Assembly (NCBI RefSeq): GCF_047511655.1
Contig: NC_133401.1
Coordinates: 16,676,501-16,740,500, forward strand
Origin: Castor canadensis
Taxonomy: Eukaryota > Chordata > Mammalia > Rodentia > Castoridae
Length of the DNA stretch: 64,000 bases
Direction of reading: 5' to 3'
Shown here: positions 18,099 through 30,500 of the stretch, piece by piece
Numbering within the stretch: position 1 is the stretch's first letter
How the letters are laid out: each line of letters opens with the position of its first letter
Position numbers and translations under genes: made by a program
The notes under the pieces: model-generated
Database searches by the model: none
What the model was told of the DNA's origin: nothing
What the model saw: the letters and a program-made list of their open reading frames with translations, nothing else

Positions 18099-19818
18099 GT
18101 CGGCCAGGCAGCACCATGGCCCCTCCCCGGGCCGGGGCTTGGGGGTCCTCCTGTCACGGGGCCTGGCCAACCCTGCCCAGGCCCCGAAGCCCTGGCCCCA
18201 TGTCTGCCTGTCCCTGGCTGTCCCCTGTGCCTCCCTGGCCACTTCTCCCTGGCCTAGCTGAGGCCTCCTCCTCTTCTCCCCACCCCTTGGTCCAGCCCCA
18301 CTCCCGCCTCCCAGCTTTAACCCCTCATGAACCAACACCCCAACTCCCTCTTCTCAGGGCTCCCTAGAAACTTTCAGCACTAAACAGCAGGAGCTGGGCA
18401 AAAAACCTCAACTCCAGCACTGCCCCCCATAAAAAGGTGAAGCATGGAGTCACAGATGTGAGGCGTCAAGACAAGCCCTCCCATTGCCCAGAGGGGGCCA
18501 ATGGAGGCACAGAATGACCCAGTGACTATCCCCCTTGCTCCCCACCAAGCCCCAGAGCTGGGGTGAGGGCGGAAAAAGGGGCTGACACCCTCCTGGGCGG
18601 GGTGGGAGGCCAGGGCAGCTTCTCCGGTGACTCAGCAATGGATTCCAACTTTGGGATGGTTAAATTTAGCCCCAGGACCTCTGGGTTACACCGACTTCTT
18701 CTCTGGCAGGAGGTGAGGAAGGGGTGGTAAGAGGACTGGAAGAGGACACTCTCAGAAGCCAAGACCAGGGGTGACCTGTTGGCCAAAGCCTGGGATAGGC
18801 AAGTGGTAGAGCCAGGCCCTCCCAAGCAAAGGAGACCCCAAAATAGCTCCTTGGCCACAGGCCGGGCAGCCACATTCCTGCCCAGGCTGGGATTAGAAAC
18901 AGAAACATTTCGGGGGGTGAAGGGGGAGCGGGAAGACACCACTCCCTGAGGCTCCGGAGAGCAGCCAGGAGGGATCTTAGCTTCTTTCCAGGGGGACAGT
19001 TCTCCTAGCTGGCACCAGACCCTGGACCAGGCTGAGGAACTAATGGCAATGACCTGTCCCAAAGGCAGCTCACATGGACTCCTGGGCCACTGGGCCAGAA
19101 GCAGGGCAGGGTAGGGTAGGTGGGATTCTTTGGAACAACTTTCATAACTCCTGCCAGTCAGCCCAGGATGCTGAAGAGAGGCCCTGCTCAGGGCTGGTGG
19201 CCTGGTGCCTTGTGCCCTTGGGTCCTCCCCTTCCCTCCCTACCCGGCTGATGGGGGATGTGGCCTGGCCACTGGGTTAAAGCGCAGATCCTAGGCGTGCA
19301 GCCAAGCACCAACACTTCCAACACTCCCCCCTCCAAGGGAACAGAGCCACTGTGCAAACAGGGAACTTTAGTATAAATAAAAGGTCCAGGGGGACAAGGA
19401 AGGCCCTGGAGGCTTCCATAACTTAACACTCTTCAAGCACAGACAATAGCAAGGGGAGGAAGGTGCAGCCGGGAAGGGGGGTGGCCCCTCCACTGCAGAG
19501 CTGGGGCTCTTGGAGGCAGGGATCCTCCCAGGAGTGACCAGTCACATGCTGGGGATGGGACTGTGGGTTAACACTGGTATTTCAGAGGAAGGGGTCATTT
19601 TACTTGGCAGTGGGTGGGGACAACAAAGAGGCCACACAGGCCGCTACATCCCCCATTATCTGGGTCAGTCTTGGGGACCCCCACATTTGTGCAGGGCGGG
19701 GGCTTGGAGTAGTCCTTCCGGCATGGTTAGTCTTGTTAATATGTTGATCCATGAGGTCAGCGGGGAGGGTCATGGAAGAGGCTGGGGGCATGGGGTGGGG
19801 ACCCCGACATCCACAGCT
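18099..19818. promoter_or_regulatory. DMWD 3'UTR and DMPK promoter region
   Basis: The space between the DMWD stop (19819) and DMPK ATG (18098). It must contain the DMWD 3' end and the DMPK promoter. I saw no canonical minus-strand AATAAA; ACTAAA near 19367 and AGTAAA near 19598 are possible weaker signals. TGACTCAGCA at 18628-18637 matches an AP-1/antioxidant-type element about 530 bases before the DMPK ATG. No SINE is present. Confidence 0.45.
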
Positions 19819-22800
19819 TCACACCACTGTGCCACTTGGGGAGTTGCCTGGTTGGGAGGAGATGCCCTAGGGAAGATGAGAGGGAAGACAGGTGGGTTAG
19901 ACACCACCAGGGGCTTCTGCCAAACACCCACAGACCCTGGCATCTCAGCCCACCCCAGCCCTGAGGCTGCTGCCCTGGCTCCAAACAGCCAGCTTCAAGT
20001 CCTCAGGTGGTCCTGGGCAGAGCTGACAATAGAGGAGAAGGCAGAGAGGAGGGGACTGGGGTCCCCTTCTACTTGGGGGTAGTCCTGAGATGCTGGAAGG
20101 GAAAGAACTTGGGGACAGTCCTACCTCTACCACTGACTTGCTGGGTGACCTGGGCCAACTTCCTTCCCCTGCCTGGGCCTCGGCCTCCTGGTCTGTGAAC
20201 TAGGGAGATAGAGGGGTTTTTCAGGACTCAGTCACCCTCCCCAAACCCCAGCATCCTTGCATCTGAGGCTCTGAAACTGCTCTGAGTTCTAGGGGTCCAG
20301 GACTCTAACCACCAAACCAAGGATCCAAGAACGGAGCTGTGGCCCTTAGATCTGCTATCCCGGACGCTGAACCCAAATGCTAAGGCTCCGTGGGTTAGCT
20401 GAGACTCCCCATGCCAGCTCCAAACGAGGTGGCAGGCCTCTGTTTCACCTGTCACCTCCTGAACCCCACAGCCAACTGGGAGGAGAACGCACCCACTCCA
20501 GCCCACCCGAAAGGCACTCTGTCCTAAGAGGTGTGAGTAGGTCAGAGCCGGCCTGACAGGGAACAGAAACACAGGCCTGGGACCTGGCTCTGATTTCCAC
20601 CCAAGCCTTCTGCAGCAGGCTCAGATCCCAAGAGTACAAGAGCCAGGCAGGAAGCCAGGCCCCCTGGCAAAATCTTGCCTCTAGAGTGTTGGCCCAAAGT
20701 ATACTAAAAAGTTTCACCATGTAAAAGCCCAGATTTTCCACAGAAATAAGTTCTGCTTCCAGTGACAAGCACCGCTGCAGGTGGCCCTGAATTTAAACCC
20801 CAGTACAGCCCAAACAGAAAAGCCGAGACAAACACCAAAATCAGGCTCACGGGCCTATCAGACACCATTCAAATGCCTGGCAGAGGGCCCCGCCACCCCC
20901 AGCTGTCTCCTGCATGCACTTCCCTCTGCCAACTGCTCCCAGAGTGCTAGGAGGCAGGCGTTCAGACAGCTTTGTCTGCGCGGTGGCCCTTCCCTGCTCC
21001 AGGTGGGGACTCACCGCCCTACCGGGCCGGGCCCAGGTGCAGATGAGGCCCTCCTGGCAGGCAGTGATGATACAGTCCTCCAGGAACAGCAGGACCGTCA
21101 GCCGCTCCTGTGCGATCTTCTTGCACACCAGGGGCTCCAGCAGCGGCACCTCGTGGATGCGCGGGCACAGCGCAGTGCCCAGTACTTTGGCGGGGTCCAG
21201 GCGGCTGCGAGGCGCCGGGCCGCTGGGCTTGTCGCCACCACTGCCACCGCGGCTGATGTTGCCCAGGCTGTGGTAGCGCTTGTGCTCCTTCTCCGTCCCC
21301 CGGTCCCGCCGCTCCTGCAGTGTGAGCGTGGCAAAGCGGCCAATACTAAACGGCGTGCCTGGCTCTGTGGCTGTGCCTGGGCCACCAGCCTTGCCACCGC
21401 CAGCTGGGTGCGGCAGGCTGTTGGAGCGAGACAGGGAACGGGGCAGAGGGCCCAGGCCTGGCTCACCAGCCCGGGAACTGCCGGTGGCTGGCGGTGTGGC
21501 TCCCGGTGTGCCTGGGAGGGTGCGGGTGCGGGCCAGGGGCGGGTGCGGGCTAAGCACGTCTTCAGTGAGGTCCCACAGGCAGAACTGTGTGTCCTGGCCG
21601 GCTGAGCCAAAGCGGTAGGTGATGGAGCCAGCCTTGGGCAGTGGGGAGAGCGGGGCTCCTCCACCTGAGCTTGTGCCAGGGGCCTCAGGGAGCTCCTCCT
21701 CGCCACTCCGATCCCCACCACCAGTGGCCGATGTGGCCTCCTCTGCCCGTGTGGTGTAGGGGTCAAAGGCCACAGCATTGACCCATGACTTGTGGCCATG
21801 GCCTCGAGCCACCACACGGCCCTCAGTGAAGGACCACACGGTGACCAGGTCGTCCTCGCCTCCTGTCACCACGTAGCGCCCATCGGGGCTCCAGCATACA
21901 CACAGCAGACCCCCAAAGTAGCTCTTCATGAGCCCCCGCAGAAGCATGGAATCGAAGTGGAAGACACGCAGGCAGCCGTCCTGGCTGACACAAGCCAGGT
22001 GCCGGCCATCGGGTGAAAAGGCAAACTCGTTGAGGGGGCCCTCGCCCACAGCCCACTTGGCCAGTGGGTTGCGGGGTGCCTTGCTCTTGGCAGTGTAGAC
22101 GGCGAAGCCCTCGCCCTGCTTCAGGAGGCTGTACTGGGGCGGGGCCGAGGCGCAGGGGTGGCTGACGTTGTAAAGGTACAGGTGGCCACTGGCATGAGAA
22201 GCCAGGAACAGGCTCTCTGACTCAGGCAGCCACTTCAGATACGTCACCTTGGTCTTGTCGATCAGCCGCTGTAAAAGGAAGAAAGGGGTTGGGAGAAGGT
22301 GACTGCCCCTGGGCAGACCTCACTCCATCTGGACCCCCAGCACCTTCCAACACAAGTCCTGCCCAAGAGCAGCTCCCAGAGCAAGGGAGACAGGTGATAG
22401 CAGGTCACAGGAACACAAGGGAAGAAAAGCCACCTAGGAGGTGGCCACAGGGACTCCATGAAGTCTCAATGTCCCATCTTTGGCAAAGGACTGCCAGATA
22501 GCTGTCCTCTATCTACCACTTTCCCATCTTCACTATGTCAGGCGTATGGTAAGAAATTTATTCACAGAATGTGGGTCCCCCAAGGAAGGATGCTGGTCCA
22601 CCTGGCTCGCTGTTCTATCCCAGTGCACGGAGCAATGCACATCCTTAAAGACATTCCCTGGACAAATGAACGACAGCCCTGTCTTGCCATCTGCTTAGGT
22701 CAAAACCTTCAGGTATCTTTGCTCCTCTTTCCTCACAGCTCAAGTTAACCCAACAACTCCTGTGGACTTGACCTTCCACGTGCAAACTTATTCAGAACCC

Positions 22801-25800
22801 TCTTGCCCACCTGGTCAGTCCACAGTGCCTCCGACCTGGCCCAGGGCCAGGACCACCTCCTCTGTAGTCATCAGAGATGAGGTTAAATACAAGCCAGTCC
22901 CTGGCACTGTCCTGCCCAGGACAATCTAAGCCCTTCTCAACCAGAGAACAAAGCCCTCCAGTCCCCAGGCAGCCACTATATTCCATGAACAAACTTCTTC
23001 CCCAGGGTCCAAGCAGCCTCCTGTAGTCGCAGGACTAAGAAAACCATCAGCGATCCAATCAGTTCTGTTCTACCGCTCAGTCGAACCCAGCTGCAAGAGG
23101 ATGCTCCCCGGGCTTCCATGGCCGTGAGGATGACATGAGCTAGGCCCTCCTGTTATCTGTAGGAACTCACCTATCACCCTCCCCTCAATCACTGCCACAT
23201 ATAGGATACTTAACGTCCATATGTCTGTCTCCCCAGCCTACTGGCCGTGCGGCATCCTTCTGCTCACTGAGATGGACCCAGAACAATGCCTGGCACAGGA
23301 CGGATGCTCAGCCGCTGTGTCGTGAACGGATGAGCTCATGCCTTCAATCCATTCACTGCTCCACTTGCTCCCTTCAGCCATTCGCTCATTCTGAGGACAT
23401 TCATAGAATGCCTCCTCTGGACTAGAGACAAGGAGATAGAGCAGTCCCTGCCCAAGGATAAGGTCATTTGCTGGCCTTGCCTTGTGAGCCAAGTTGGCCT
23501 ACACTGAGCAGTCTCCAAGATTTTTACAACAGTCCAGTGAGGGAGAAATAAGAATCCCATTTCGGGGCTGGAGGAGTGGCTCAAGCGGTGGAGCACCTGC
23601 CTAGCAAGCATGAGGCTCTGAGTTCAAACCCCAGTACCGCCACAAAAAAAAAAGAAAGAAATAGAATCCCATTTCATAGAGGAGGAAAACTGAGGCTCTG
23701 AGAATAATCACTGCCCCAAAGTCACACAGTAAGTAAAGGATGCAGCGGGGACTGGAATCCAAACCAGCCCAGTATTTGAAGAACATGGGCAGCAAAAAAA
23801 TCCCAACCGGTAACCAGCCTCAGTCCTCTACTCTGCAAAATGGGCACCACAGTTTCTTACCCATTGGTTGGTAAAAACTTAGGGAAACAAAGTGTTCATT
23901 TAGCACAGAGCTTGGGCACAGGGAGAGCATCTGGCATAACTAGCTGCTGCTGTCACCTCTCTTCCTCACCCTGCCCCTCTCAGGCCCCTGCTGCTCCCAG
24001 GCAGCTGTGGCCTGGTGTCAGACAGCATGTGGGTGAGCAGGGAAGGAAGGAGTTGGGGCTGCAATCACCTCCTCATTGAACAGCTTGCTGGTGTCCTTCT
24101 TGATGAGGTCCAAGTATTGCACTTGGCCGGCTGAGAAGCCTACTAGCAGGGAGATGGTCTCTGTGGCGGCAGTGAACTGGTTGAAGTCATGGCAGGTGGG
24201 CTGGGTGCCCTTGTAGATGCGTTTGTCGATGGGCTTGTTGAGGTCAATGGACTTGAGCAGTGGGAGAAAAGATGTTAAGGGTTTAGACCACAGAGCGGAA
24301 GGAAAAGGGAGTTGAGGTTGGGGAAGACCGCTAAGAGGAAGCAGGGTTAAATCCCCAGGGGAAGTGGGTAACGGGTGGGGAAGGAGAGGTGACCATAGAC
24401 AGGAAGAGGACTCAAATCAGACACACATGGGGAAGAAGCATACTGCAGGCACCCCCCACCCCCACTGTGTCTTTCCAACACTGGACCCTCCCACCCTTGT
24501 CCACATCATCAGGGTTCAGGGTCCCCATTGTCCCTGAGCTTGGATTCTTTCCCAGTCCCTCTAGCCCTCATAACCTAGGCAACTTCACTGGGACTCACCA
24601 CAATATTCCAAGGTCCCAGTCTTCAGGGTCACCCACCCCAGAGGGTGACCAATATCCCTTCAATTTGAGGTCCTTAAACCTCAAGACCTCCATCACAGTT
24701 CAGATACCCATTAACCTCAGCAATGTCATTGGGACAACTGAATGTACTCAACAGTTTAGGTACATGCTTCACCTCTGAGCTCTCGGCATCCCTGTCACTC
24801 AGGGTTTCACCCCTCTGACACCTACATCACTTTAGAGCTGCCCATCAAATTTGCCCTAGGATTTCCCCTCCCAGGAGGCTCCCATCACCTGGAACTTCTA
24901 TCACCCTCACTTCTTGCAGGCCCCTCATTACCTCCAGACCTCAATTTTCTCTAAGATCTCATTCATCTGTTACATCTAAGACCCTCATCACTTCCAGAGT
25001 CCCCCTCACTTCAGGGCCTCTAAATCTCAAGACATCCCTCACCCCCAACATCTCCAAGCTGCAATACTTCTAAGTTGATCCATCTCCTCTAGGCCTGTGT
25101 CACTTCACGATTCCCCATCACCTGCAGAACACCTGCCACCCTAAAGCCAGGGAACCCCACATCATCTCAGATACCCCATCATATCACAATACGCACCACC
25201 CCAGAACCCCCACGCGGGGAGGGACGGCCCTATCACCTTTCAGAATCCTGCACTATCTCCGAGAATCTCGTTCCCCTCGGTTGTCCATCACATCTCCGAC
25301 GCCTTTCTCGCGGCCCCATGTTAATTTGGGGACTCATCACTTCTTAGGGACCCCTCACCCAAAACTCTCAGCACCCAGGCCCCACGATGCGGGCCACTCA
25401 CCCGCTGGCTCCCGCGGCGACAGCAGCCCGGATAGAAATAAAGCTCGCGGCCCAAGTTGAAGCAGACGCGGTCTCCACCCGCGCCCAGCCCCGCGGGCGT
25501 GGCAGGCGGTTCCCCGGACCCAGCGCCGTCGGGTTCCCCGAGGCGCACGAGGCTGAGGCGCACGGCGGGCAGCGCGGGCCCGGGCCCAGGGCCTGCAGGC
25601 GGCGGGGACGATGCGGGGCCCGCGGCGCCGGAGGCGGAGGCCGGGCCGGGCGGGGGCTGCGGAGGCTGGGGCGGCGCCGGGGTCTGGGCGGAAACCGGAC
25701 CCGATCTGCGAGCGGCGCCGTCGCCGGGGAGCAGCTTGTAGAAGCCCTCACGGGTGCGGAACTGAGATTTGATCTCCGCGCAGTCCCCCATGGCAGCGCC

Positions 25801-25836
25801 GGGGCCCGAGCCGCCCTCCGCGCCGCCCGCTGCCAT
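19819..25836 (-). CDS. DMWD: DMWD, WD40-repeat protein, complete
   Basis: Five coding exons: 25836-25402, 24251-24069, 22268-21015, 20199-20125, 19866-19819; ATG at 25836, TGA at 19819-19821; 664 residues (human about 674). Exon 1 encodes an Ala/Gly/Pro-rich N-terminus with the conserved CAEIKSQFRTREGFYKLLPG. Exons 2-3 encode WD40 repeats, seen in GPLNEFAFSPDGRHLACVSQ, LLCVCWSPDGRYVVTGGEDD and INAV-type WVNAVAFDPY, and later FGSAGQDTQFCLWDL and LEDCIITACQEGLICTWARP. A Ser/Pro/Gly-rich insert (about residues 400-560) separates the last blades. Exons 4 and 5 are tiny (75 and 48 bases) and encode the conserved tail ending SGTVV. The paralogue WDR20 and DMWD are known partners of the USP12/USP46 deubiquitinases. 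The first ATG was preferred because MAAGGAEGG matches human. Confidence 0.96.
22269..24068. other. DMWD intron 2, one ID-type SINE
   Basis: About 1.8 kb of unique-looking sequence except for one plus-strand ID-like SINE at about 23564-23655 (tail of about 10 A). Nothing else recognised. Confidence 0.6.
23564..23655 (+). mobile_element. ID-like SINE monomer, well preserved
   Basis: GGGGCTGGAGGAGTGGCTCA at the head, AGCACCTGCCTAGCAAGCAT in the middle, GAGTTCAAACCCCAGTACCG near the end and an A-rich tail. It has an intact A box-like and B box-like arrangement. Confidence 0.9.
24640..25370. repeat. Degenerate minisatellite-like tract in DMWD intron 1
   Basis: The words CATCACYTC, CCATCACCT and CCTCACTTC recur about every 25-32 bases with short linkers (examples near 24884, 24987, 25117, 25230, 25285, 25332). 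The unit is heavily diverged, so it looks like an old tandem array. I judged the period by eye. Confidence 0.5.
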
Positions 25837-26220
25837 CTTGGGCGCCCCCCGGGCCCCGCCGCTGCCGGACCGCCGCCCGCAGCCGGGCCCCCAGCCGGAA
25901 GCCGCAGGCCCGCGCCGGAAGAGGTAGGGTCGTCGCCCTGACGACGCCTCTTCGACTGGCAGCCGGATCCGGAGGCGGGACGAACCCCTGACCGTTGCTT
26001 GGGTAACGGGCCTGGGGTTGTGGGTGGGGCGAAAAAGTGGGCGCGGCCTCCGCCCCAGCACCAACTGTGGTTGGCTACGGGGGCGGTGCCCGCAAGGAAA
26101 GGGGTGTGGCCAACTGGAAAGCTCTGGTCCCTAACAACCGTACCCTGGGAACGGTTTGCCTAGCAACGGAGAGACCCTCAAAAGAAGGCCTTGTCAGAGC
26201 CTTCCCCTGACGTCACAGGT
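25837..26220 (-). promoter_or_regulatory. DMWD: DMWD promoter region, CpG-rich, X-box-like and CRE sites
   Basis: CpG-rich sequence just upstream of the DMWD ATG. X-box-like inverted repeats (RFX-type) occur at 25992-26009 (CCGTTGCTTGGGTAACGG) and 26154-26167 (GTTTGCCTAGCAAC). A weaker one lies near 26140-26153 (GTACCCTGGGAAC). A perfect palindromic CRE, TGACGTCA, is at 26208-26215. No TATA box is evident. Confidence 0.6.
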
Positions 26221-26337
26221 GACCCGAAATGATCAGTGTGTCTTCTCAACAGTGCTCAACAGTACACCTCCCTGACCTCAGTGTTTCCCAATGACAGCGT
26301 GAAGTCCCCACCGAACACAGCATTTCGAACCCTGTTT

Positions 26338-26832
26338 TTTTGTTTTTCAGGTACGAGGGTTAAACCCAGGGCTTCACTCAAGCTTTCTACCATTGAACAC
26401 TTTTGTTTGTATTTTGTTTTTGAGAGAGGGTCTCCCTTTGCCTGGGCTAGCAGAATGTGTCATGACGCCTTGCTCTAAAATATATGTAAACTGAGGTTTA
26501 GTTTTCTCTCTCTCTCTCTCTGTCTTGCACAGTTTGGGTTTGAATTCAGGCCTCTCATCCAACCACCCTTTTTTTTGATGGGGGAGGGGTTTGAACTCAG
26601 GGCATCATGCTTCAGGCACTCTACCGCTTGAGCCACACCTCCACTCCATTTTGCGCTGGTTACTTTGGAGATGGGATCTGGAGAACTATTTGTGATCCTC
26701 CCAATCTCAGCCGCCTTAGTTGTTAGGATTACTGGTGTGAGACACCGGTGCCTGGCTGGCACTGGGGTTTGAACTCTGGGCCTCAAGCTTGCTAGGCAGG
26801 TGCTCTACCACTTGAGCCAGGACCCTAGCCCT
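26338..26832 (-). mobile_element. Cluster of composite and ID-type SINEs
   Basis: Three insertions in reverse orientation. An old one covers about 26338-26480 and a simple CT tract with an ID remnant 26500-26560. A composite lies at 26570-26757, with ID half, linker CATTTTGCGCTGGTTACTTT, and B1-like half ending in TAGGATTACT...CCTGGC. A further ID half is at 26757-26832. They lie between DMWD and RSPH6A. Confidence 0.8.
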
Positions 26833-27089
26833 ACAGGGGCCCATCTAAAGCATGAATATGACCAGGGTCTTCTCCTGTTCAAGACCACTTTGGTGCTCTC
26901 AGGGTAATGTTACATCCTGTATGATCTTGCCCGTCACCCCTGTCATCCCATCTCTCACCACTAACCCCTCACACTACATGCCACCTAAAGTGAGGTTTGA
27001 GAAACTACGCACCACATCAGGTCATACTCTCTGCCCTTAGCTCTTTGCACGTTTCTTATACTGGCGTTCCCTTCCCCATTCCTTTCTTG

Positions 27090-27392
27090 ACCTGTACCAG
27101 TTGGCACACAACTGTAATCCCAGCAATCAGAGGTCAAGGTAGAGGGGAGCCTGGTTTAATAGTGAGACTCTTATCTCAAAAAATAATTTGATCTGCTGAG
27201 TGTCTGTGGCTCACGTCTATAATCCTAGCTACTCAGGAGGCAGATATCAGAGGATGGAAGTTTGAAGCCAGCCCAAGGCAAATAACTCAAGAGACCCTAT
27301 CTTGAAAACATCCTTCACAAAAAAGGGCTGGTGGAGTGGCTCAAGGTGTAGGCTCTGAGTTCAAGTCCCAGTACCAAAAAAAGAAAGAATCG
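27090..27392 (+). mobile_element. B1-like SINE followed by composite SINE (short right half)
   Basis: 27090-27182 is a decayed B1-like monomer (ACTGTAATCCCAGCAATCAG). 27195-27392 is a composite: B1-like left half (GTGGCTCACGTCTATAATCC), linker with CCTTCACAAAAAAGGGCTGG, and a shortened ID half in which GTGGCTCAAGGTGTAGGCTC jumps straight to CTGAGTTCAA. Confidence 0.85.
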
Positions 27393-27425
27393 TTCATTTG
27401 CAATACTGCAATGCCATGGACAAAT

Positions 27426-27431
27426 TTTACT
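27426..27431 (-). terminator. RSPH6A: Possible RSPH6A poly(A) signal AGTAAA
   Basis: The nearest hexamer past the stop is the variant AGTAAA, about 115 bases downstream; no AATAAA is seen before the SINE at 27390. A very short 3'UTR is plausible. Confidence 0.35.
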
Positions 27432-27545
27432 TGGAGCAGCCTTCCAGGATCGGGAAGCCAACCAACAGGGAAAATGTGATATGTAACTAACAATGCATAA
27501 GGGGAAATGCCTGCTGGCCTGCTAGGGAAAGAGGGCCAGAGAGCC

Positions 27546-30500
27546 TCAGTCATCCAGGTCCTCATCCTCCTCTTCTTCCTCATCCTCCTCCTCTTCCTCC
27601 GCAGCTGCCAGGGCCTGCTCCTGGGCAGCCTTCAGGGCCTGCTCCTCCTCCACTGTGGGATCACTGGATTCCATGATTTCAGGCCCACTGGGGTACTCGT
27701 GCTGAACGGGGGCTGGCAGAGCCGGGTTGAAGTTCTCAGGGCTGTACTTGTGGCCCCAGCCAATGTAGAGGTTCTCAAACTTCCTGCAGGGGCAGAGAGA
27801 CACCAGGATACTCTCTTTAAGGGTGAGACTGCCAGGTGCCATGGCTCATGCCTATAATCCTAGCTACTTGGGAGGTAGACATCAGGAGGGTCACAGTTCA
27901 GGCAAATAATTCAAGAGACCCTGTCTCCAAAAAAACCCATCACAAAAAAGGATTTGGCAGAGTGGCCCAAATCCTTTAGGTAGAGCACCTGCCTACCAAG
28001 CTTGAGGCCTTGAGTTCAAACCCCAGTGCCACCAAAAAAAGAGAAAAAGATACATCTATTTTGTGCACCTGAGTATCTGGGATTACAGGCAAGAGCCACT
28101 GGCACCCAGGTAATTGATTTTTTTTTTTTTGGCAGTTATGAAGTTTGAACTCAGGGCCTCACAATTGCTAGGTAGGTAGGCGTTCTACCAGTTCAGCTAC
28201 TCCACCAGCCCTTTTTCAAAGTTGTTTTTGATACAGGCTATGTAGCCAGACTCACTATGTAGTCCAGGCTGGCCTCTCTCTCTCCTTCCTTCCTTCATTC
28301 CTTCCTTCCATGGTTCTGGGGATCAAACCCAGGGCTTCATGCCTGGTGAGCAACACTCAACCACTGAGCTACATCCCCAGTCCTGGCCTCTAACTCTTGA
28401 TCCTCATGCCTCAGCCTACCGTGCTGGGATTATGGGCGCAAACCACTATACCCTGTTAAGGTCAAGTATTTCTGATGAAATTTTAGCATCAGAATTGATG
28501 CTAAATTGAGATGTGCTGCACATGGAAAATACACCCCAGATTCCAAAGACTTGCTATGGAATAAAGAACGGAAAATAGCTTGTTAACAAGTTTTACATTA
28601 TTGACTTTGTGCTGTAATTCTAACATTTTAGATATTTGGGATAAAGATTAAAGTTAATTTTGCCTGCCTATTTTTACTTATTGAATGGGCTTGCTAGACT
28701 ATTTTAAACGACATGTGTGGCTCATATGTTATTTATATTGGACATGGAAAGGGTTTGGGGTTGAAGGCGTGGCTCAAGTGGTAGAGTGCTTGCTTACCAA
28801 GTGCACAGCCCTGAGTTTAAATGCCAGTACCACCAAATGAAATGAAATGAAATGAAATAGTGTACATGTTAGTGAGTTCCAGGCCAGCCTGGGTAATTTA
28901 GCAAGACCCTGTCTAGAAAAAATGAAAGAACAAGAAAAAGAAAAGCGCTGAGTGTGGCTCAGTGGTAGAGTGATTGCCTAGCATGTGCAAGGTCCTGGGT
29001 TCTATCCCCAGTAAAAAGAAGAAGAAGAAGAAGAAGAAAGGAAGAAGGAGGAGGAGGAGGAGGAGGAGGAGGAGGAGGAGAAGATTTTATAAAGGGGCCA
29101 AAAAAAGAATGACAGGCTGGGTGAATAGAAGGCTGGGGGTGGGCGGGGCAGATAGTTGGGCAGAAGGATGGATAGGCTGGTGGAGTTCCAAGTTTGGATC
29201 TTTGGCCTTCAGGAGGGTATTGGTAAGTTGGGGTTGACAAAAGCAAGTGTGCCTCTCCCCAGCTTCTAGAGAAGAAAATAATAATTGTGGGGAATGTGAT
29301 TAAAGCACTAGGATTCCAAGATATTCCAGGAGAACTGTGAACCCAGCACCCAAAGCCACAAGCTTGGCATGGAGAGGAAAAGGGAAAGCTGTGCACCACC
29401 TGCTGGACAGAAATGGTAGCGTACCCCCACGTACTACACAGGGCACTGAGGGGCTGAGCCCAAGGACAGCTGGGGCAGGGGATGCATAGGTGACTTCAGC
29501 TTATCAATTTTTTGTTTTTGTTGATGTGTTTTTTGGAGGGTGGTACTGGGGTTTGAACTCAGGGCTTCCCACTTGCAAGGCAGGGTCTTTACTGCTTGAG
29601 CCACACCTCCAGCCCTTGTCAATCTTTTGGGAACAACTAGTAGGGTATTCTGGTGGGGAAGATTTCTGCCCTATGGGGAGAAAACCCTTCCAATGGGAAG
29701 AACTGTCCAGGGGCCTAGGGGAGGAGGGGAGGACCCCAGAGATGAGACTCCCACCTCTGTGATCAGCAGGAGGGAGACCCAGGTTTGCATGTCACAAGTG
29801 CTGTGTGACCCTGGTCCAATCCCTTCCCCTCTTGATCCTCCATTCTTTCATCCAAGGGGCTCAGCCCCTCGATCTGGCAAGGGTCTCTAGCTGTAGCCTA
29901 GGCTGGCTTTGAACTCTCAATCCTCCTGACTCCAGGTCCAGAATGCTGGAATTACAGAGGTGTATCACTGCACCCTGAGCCCTGCTCTGGACTGAGATTT
30001 CTTATTTTATTTTAGCCCCAGTGGAACCCCTGGGTGCTGAATAAGAGGGTCAGTCCTGGGAGGTCTCCTGATGGGCTCCTCCCAATCTGTACTCTACTCC
30101 CCCCCACCCAGTGGGGCTCTTAAGACATCTGTCCTAAAGGGGTTTCCTGCGCAGAGGGACAGGGACAAGACCTACTTGCCAGTGGCAAAAGCATAGGCTC
30201 CTGGCCAGAGGTTGGAGCGCAGCACAGCCACGGAGTACTGCGGGCACAGGCTGCAGGACAGGCGGGTGGTCCAGGGTGACATGTGCATGATTTCTGCAAT
30301 GGGAAGGCGGAGGGGGCAGTGAGGTCAGAGGTCCTCTGGAGGGAACCAAGCCAAAGGACCAGTGGGCATGAAGGGAACTGTGACAACTGATAGCATGTGC
30401 TTCAGTGTTTGAAATCTAGCTCCAGGCCTCTCTCCCCCGGTGTGGCCTCAGGATGCCACTTCACCTGTCTGAGCCTCCAGCCTGCAACAGTGGCGGTGGT

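Noticed and set aside
19368-19382. TATA box / MEF2 site (GTATAAATAAAAGG)
   Set aside because: No gene starts on the plus strand here, and the last base of the MEF2 consensus does not fit on either strand.
20781-21605. Plus-strand open frame of 274 codons
   Set aside because: Antisense shadow of DMWD exon 3, low-complexity Ala/Arg/Leu content.
23564-23655. tRNA gene
   Set aside because: It has A- and B-box-like words but is one of many ID-type SINE copies with an A-rich tail, not a tRNA that would fold normally.
28974-29237. Lys/Arg-run open frame
   Set aside because: It is a translation of the AAG/AGG microsatellite.
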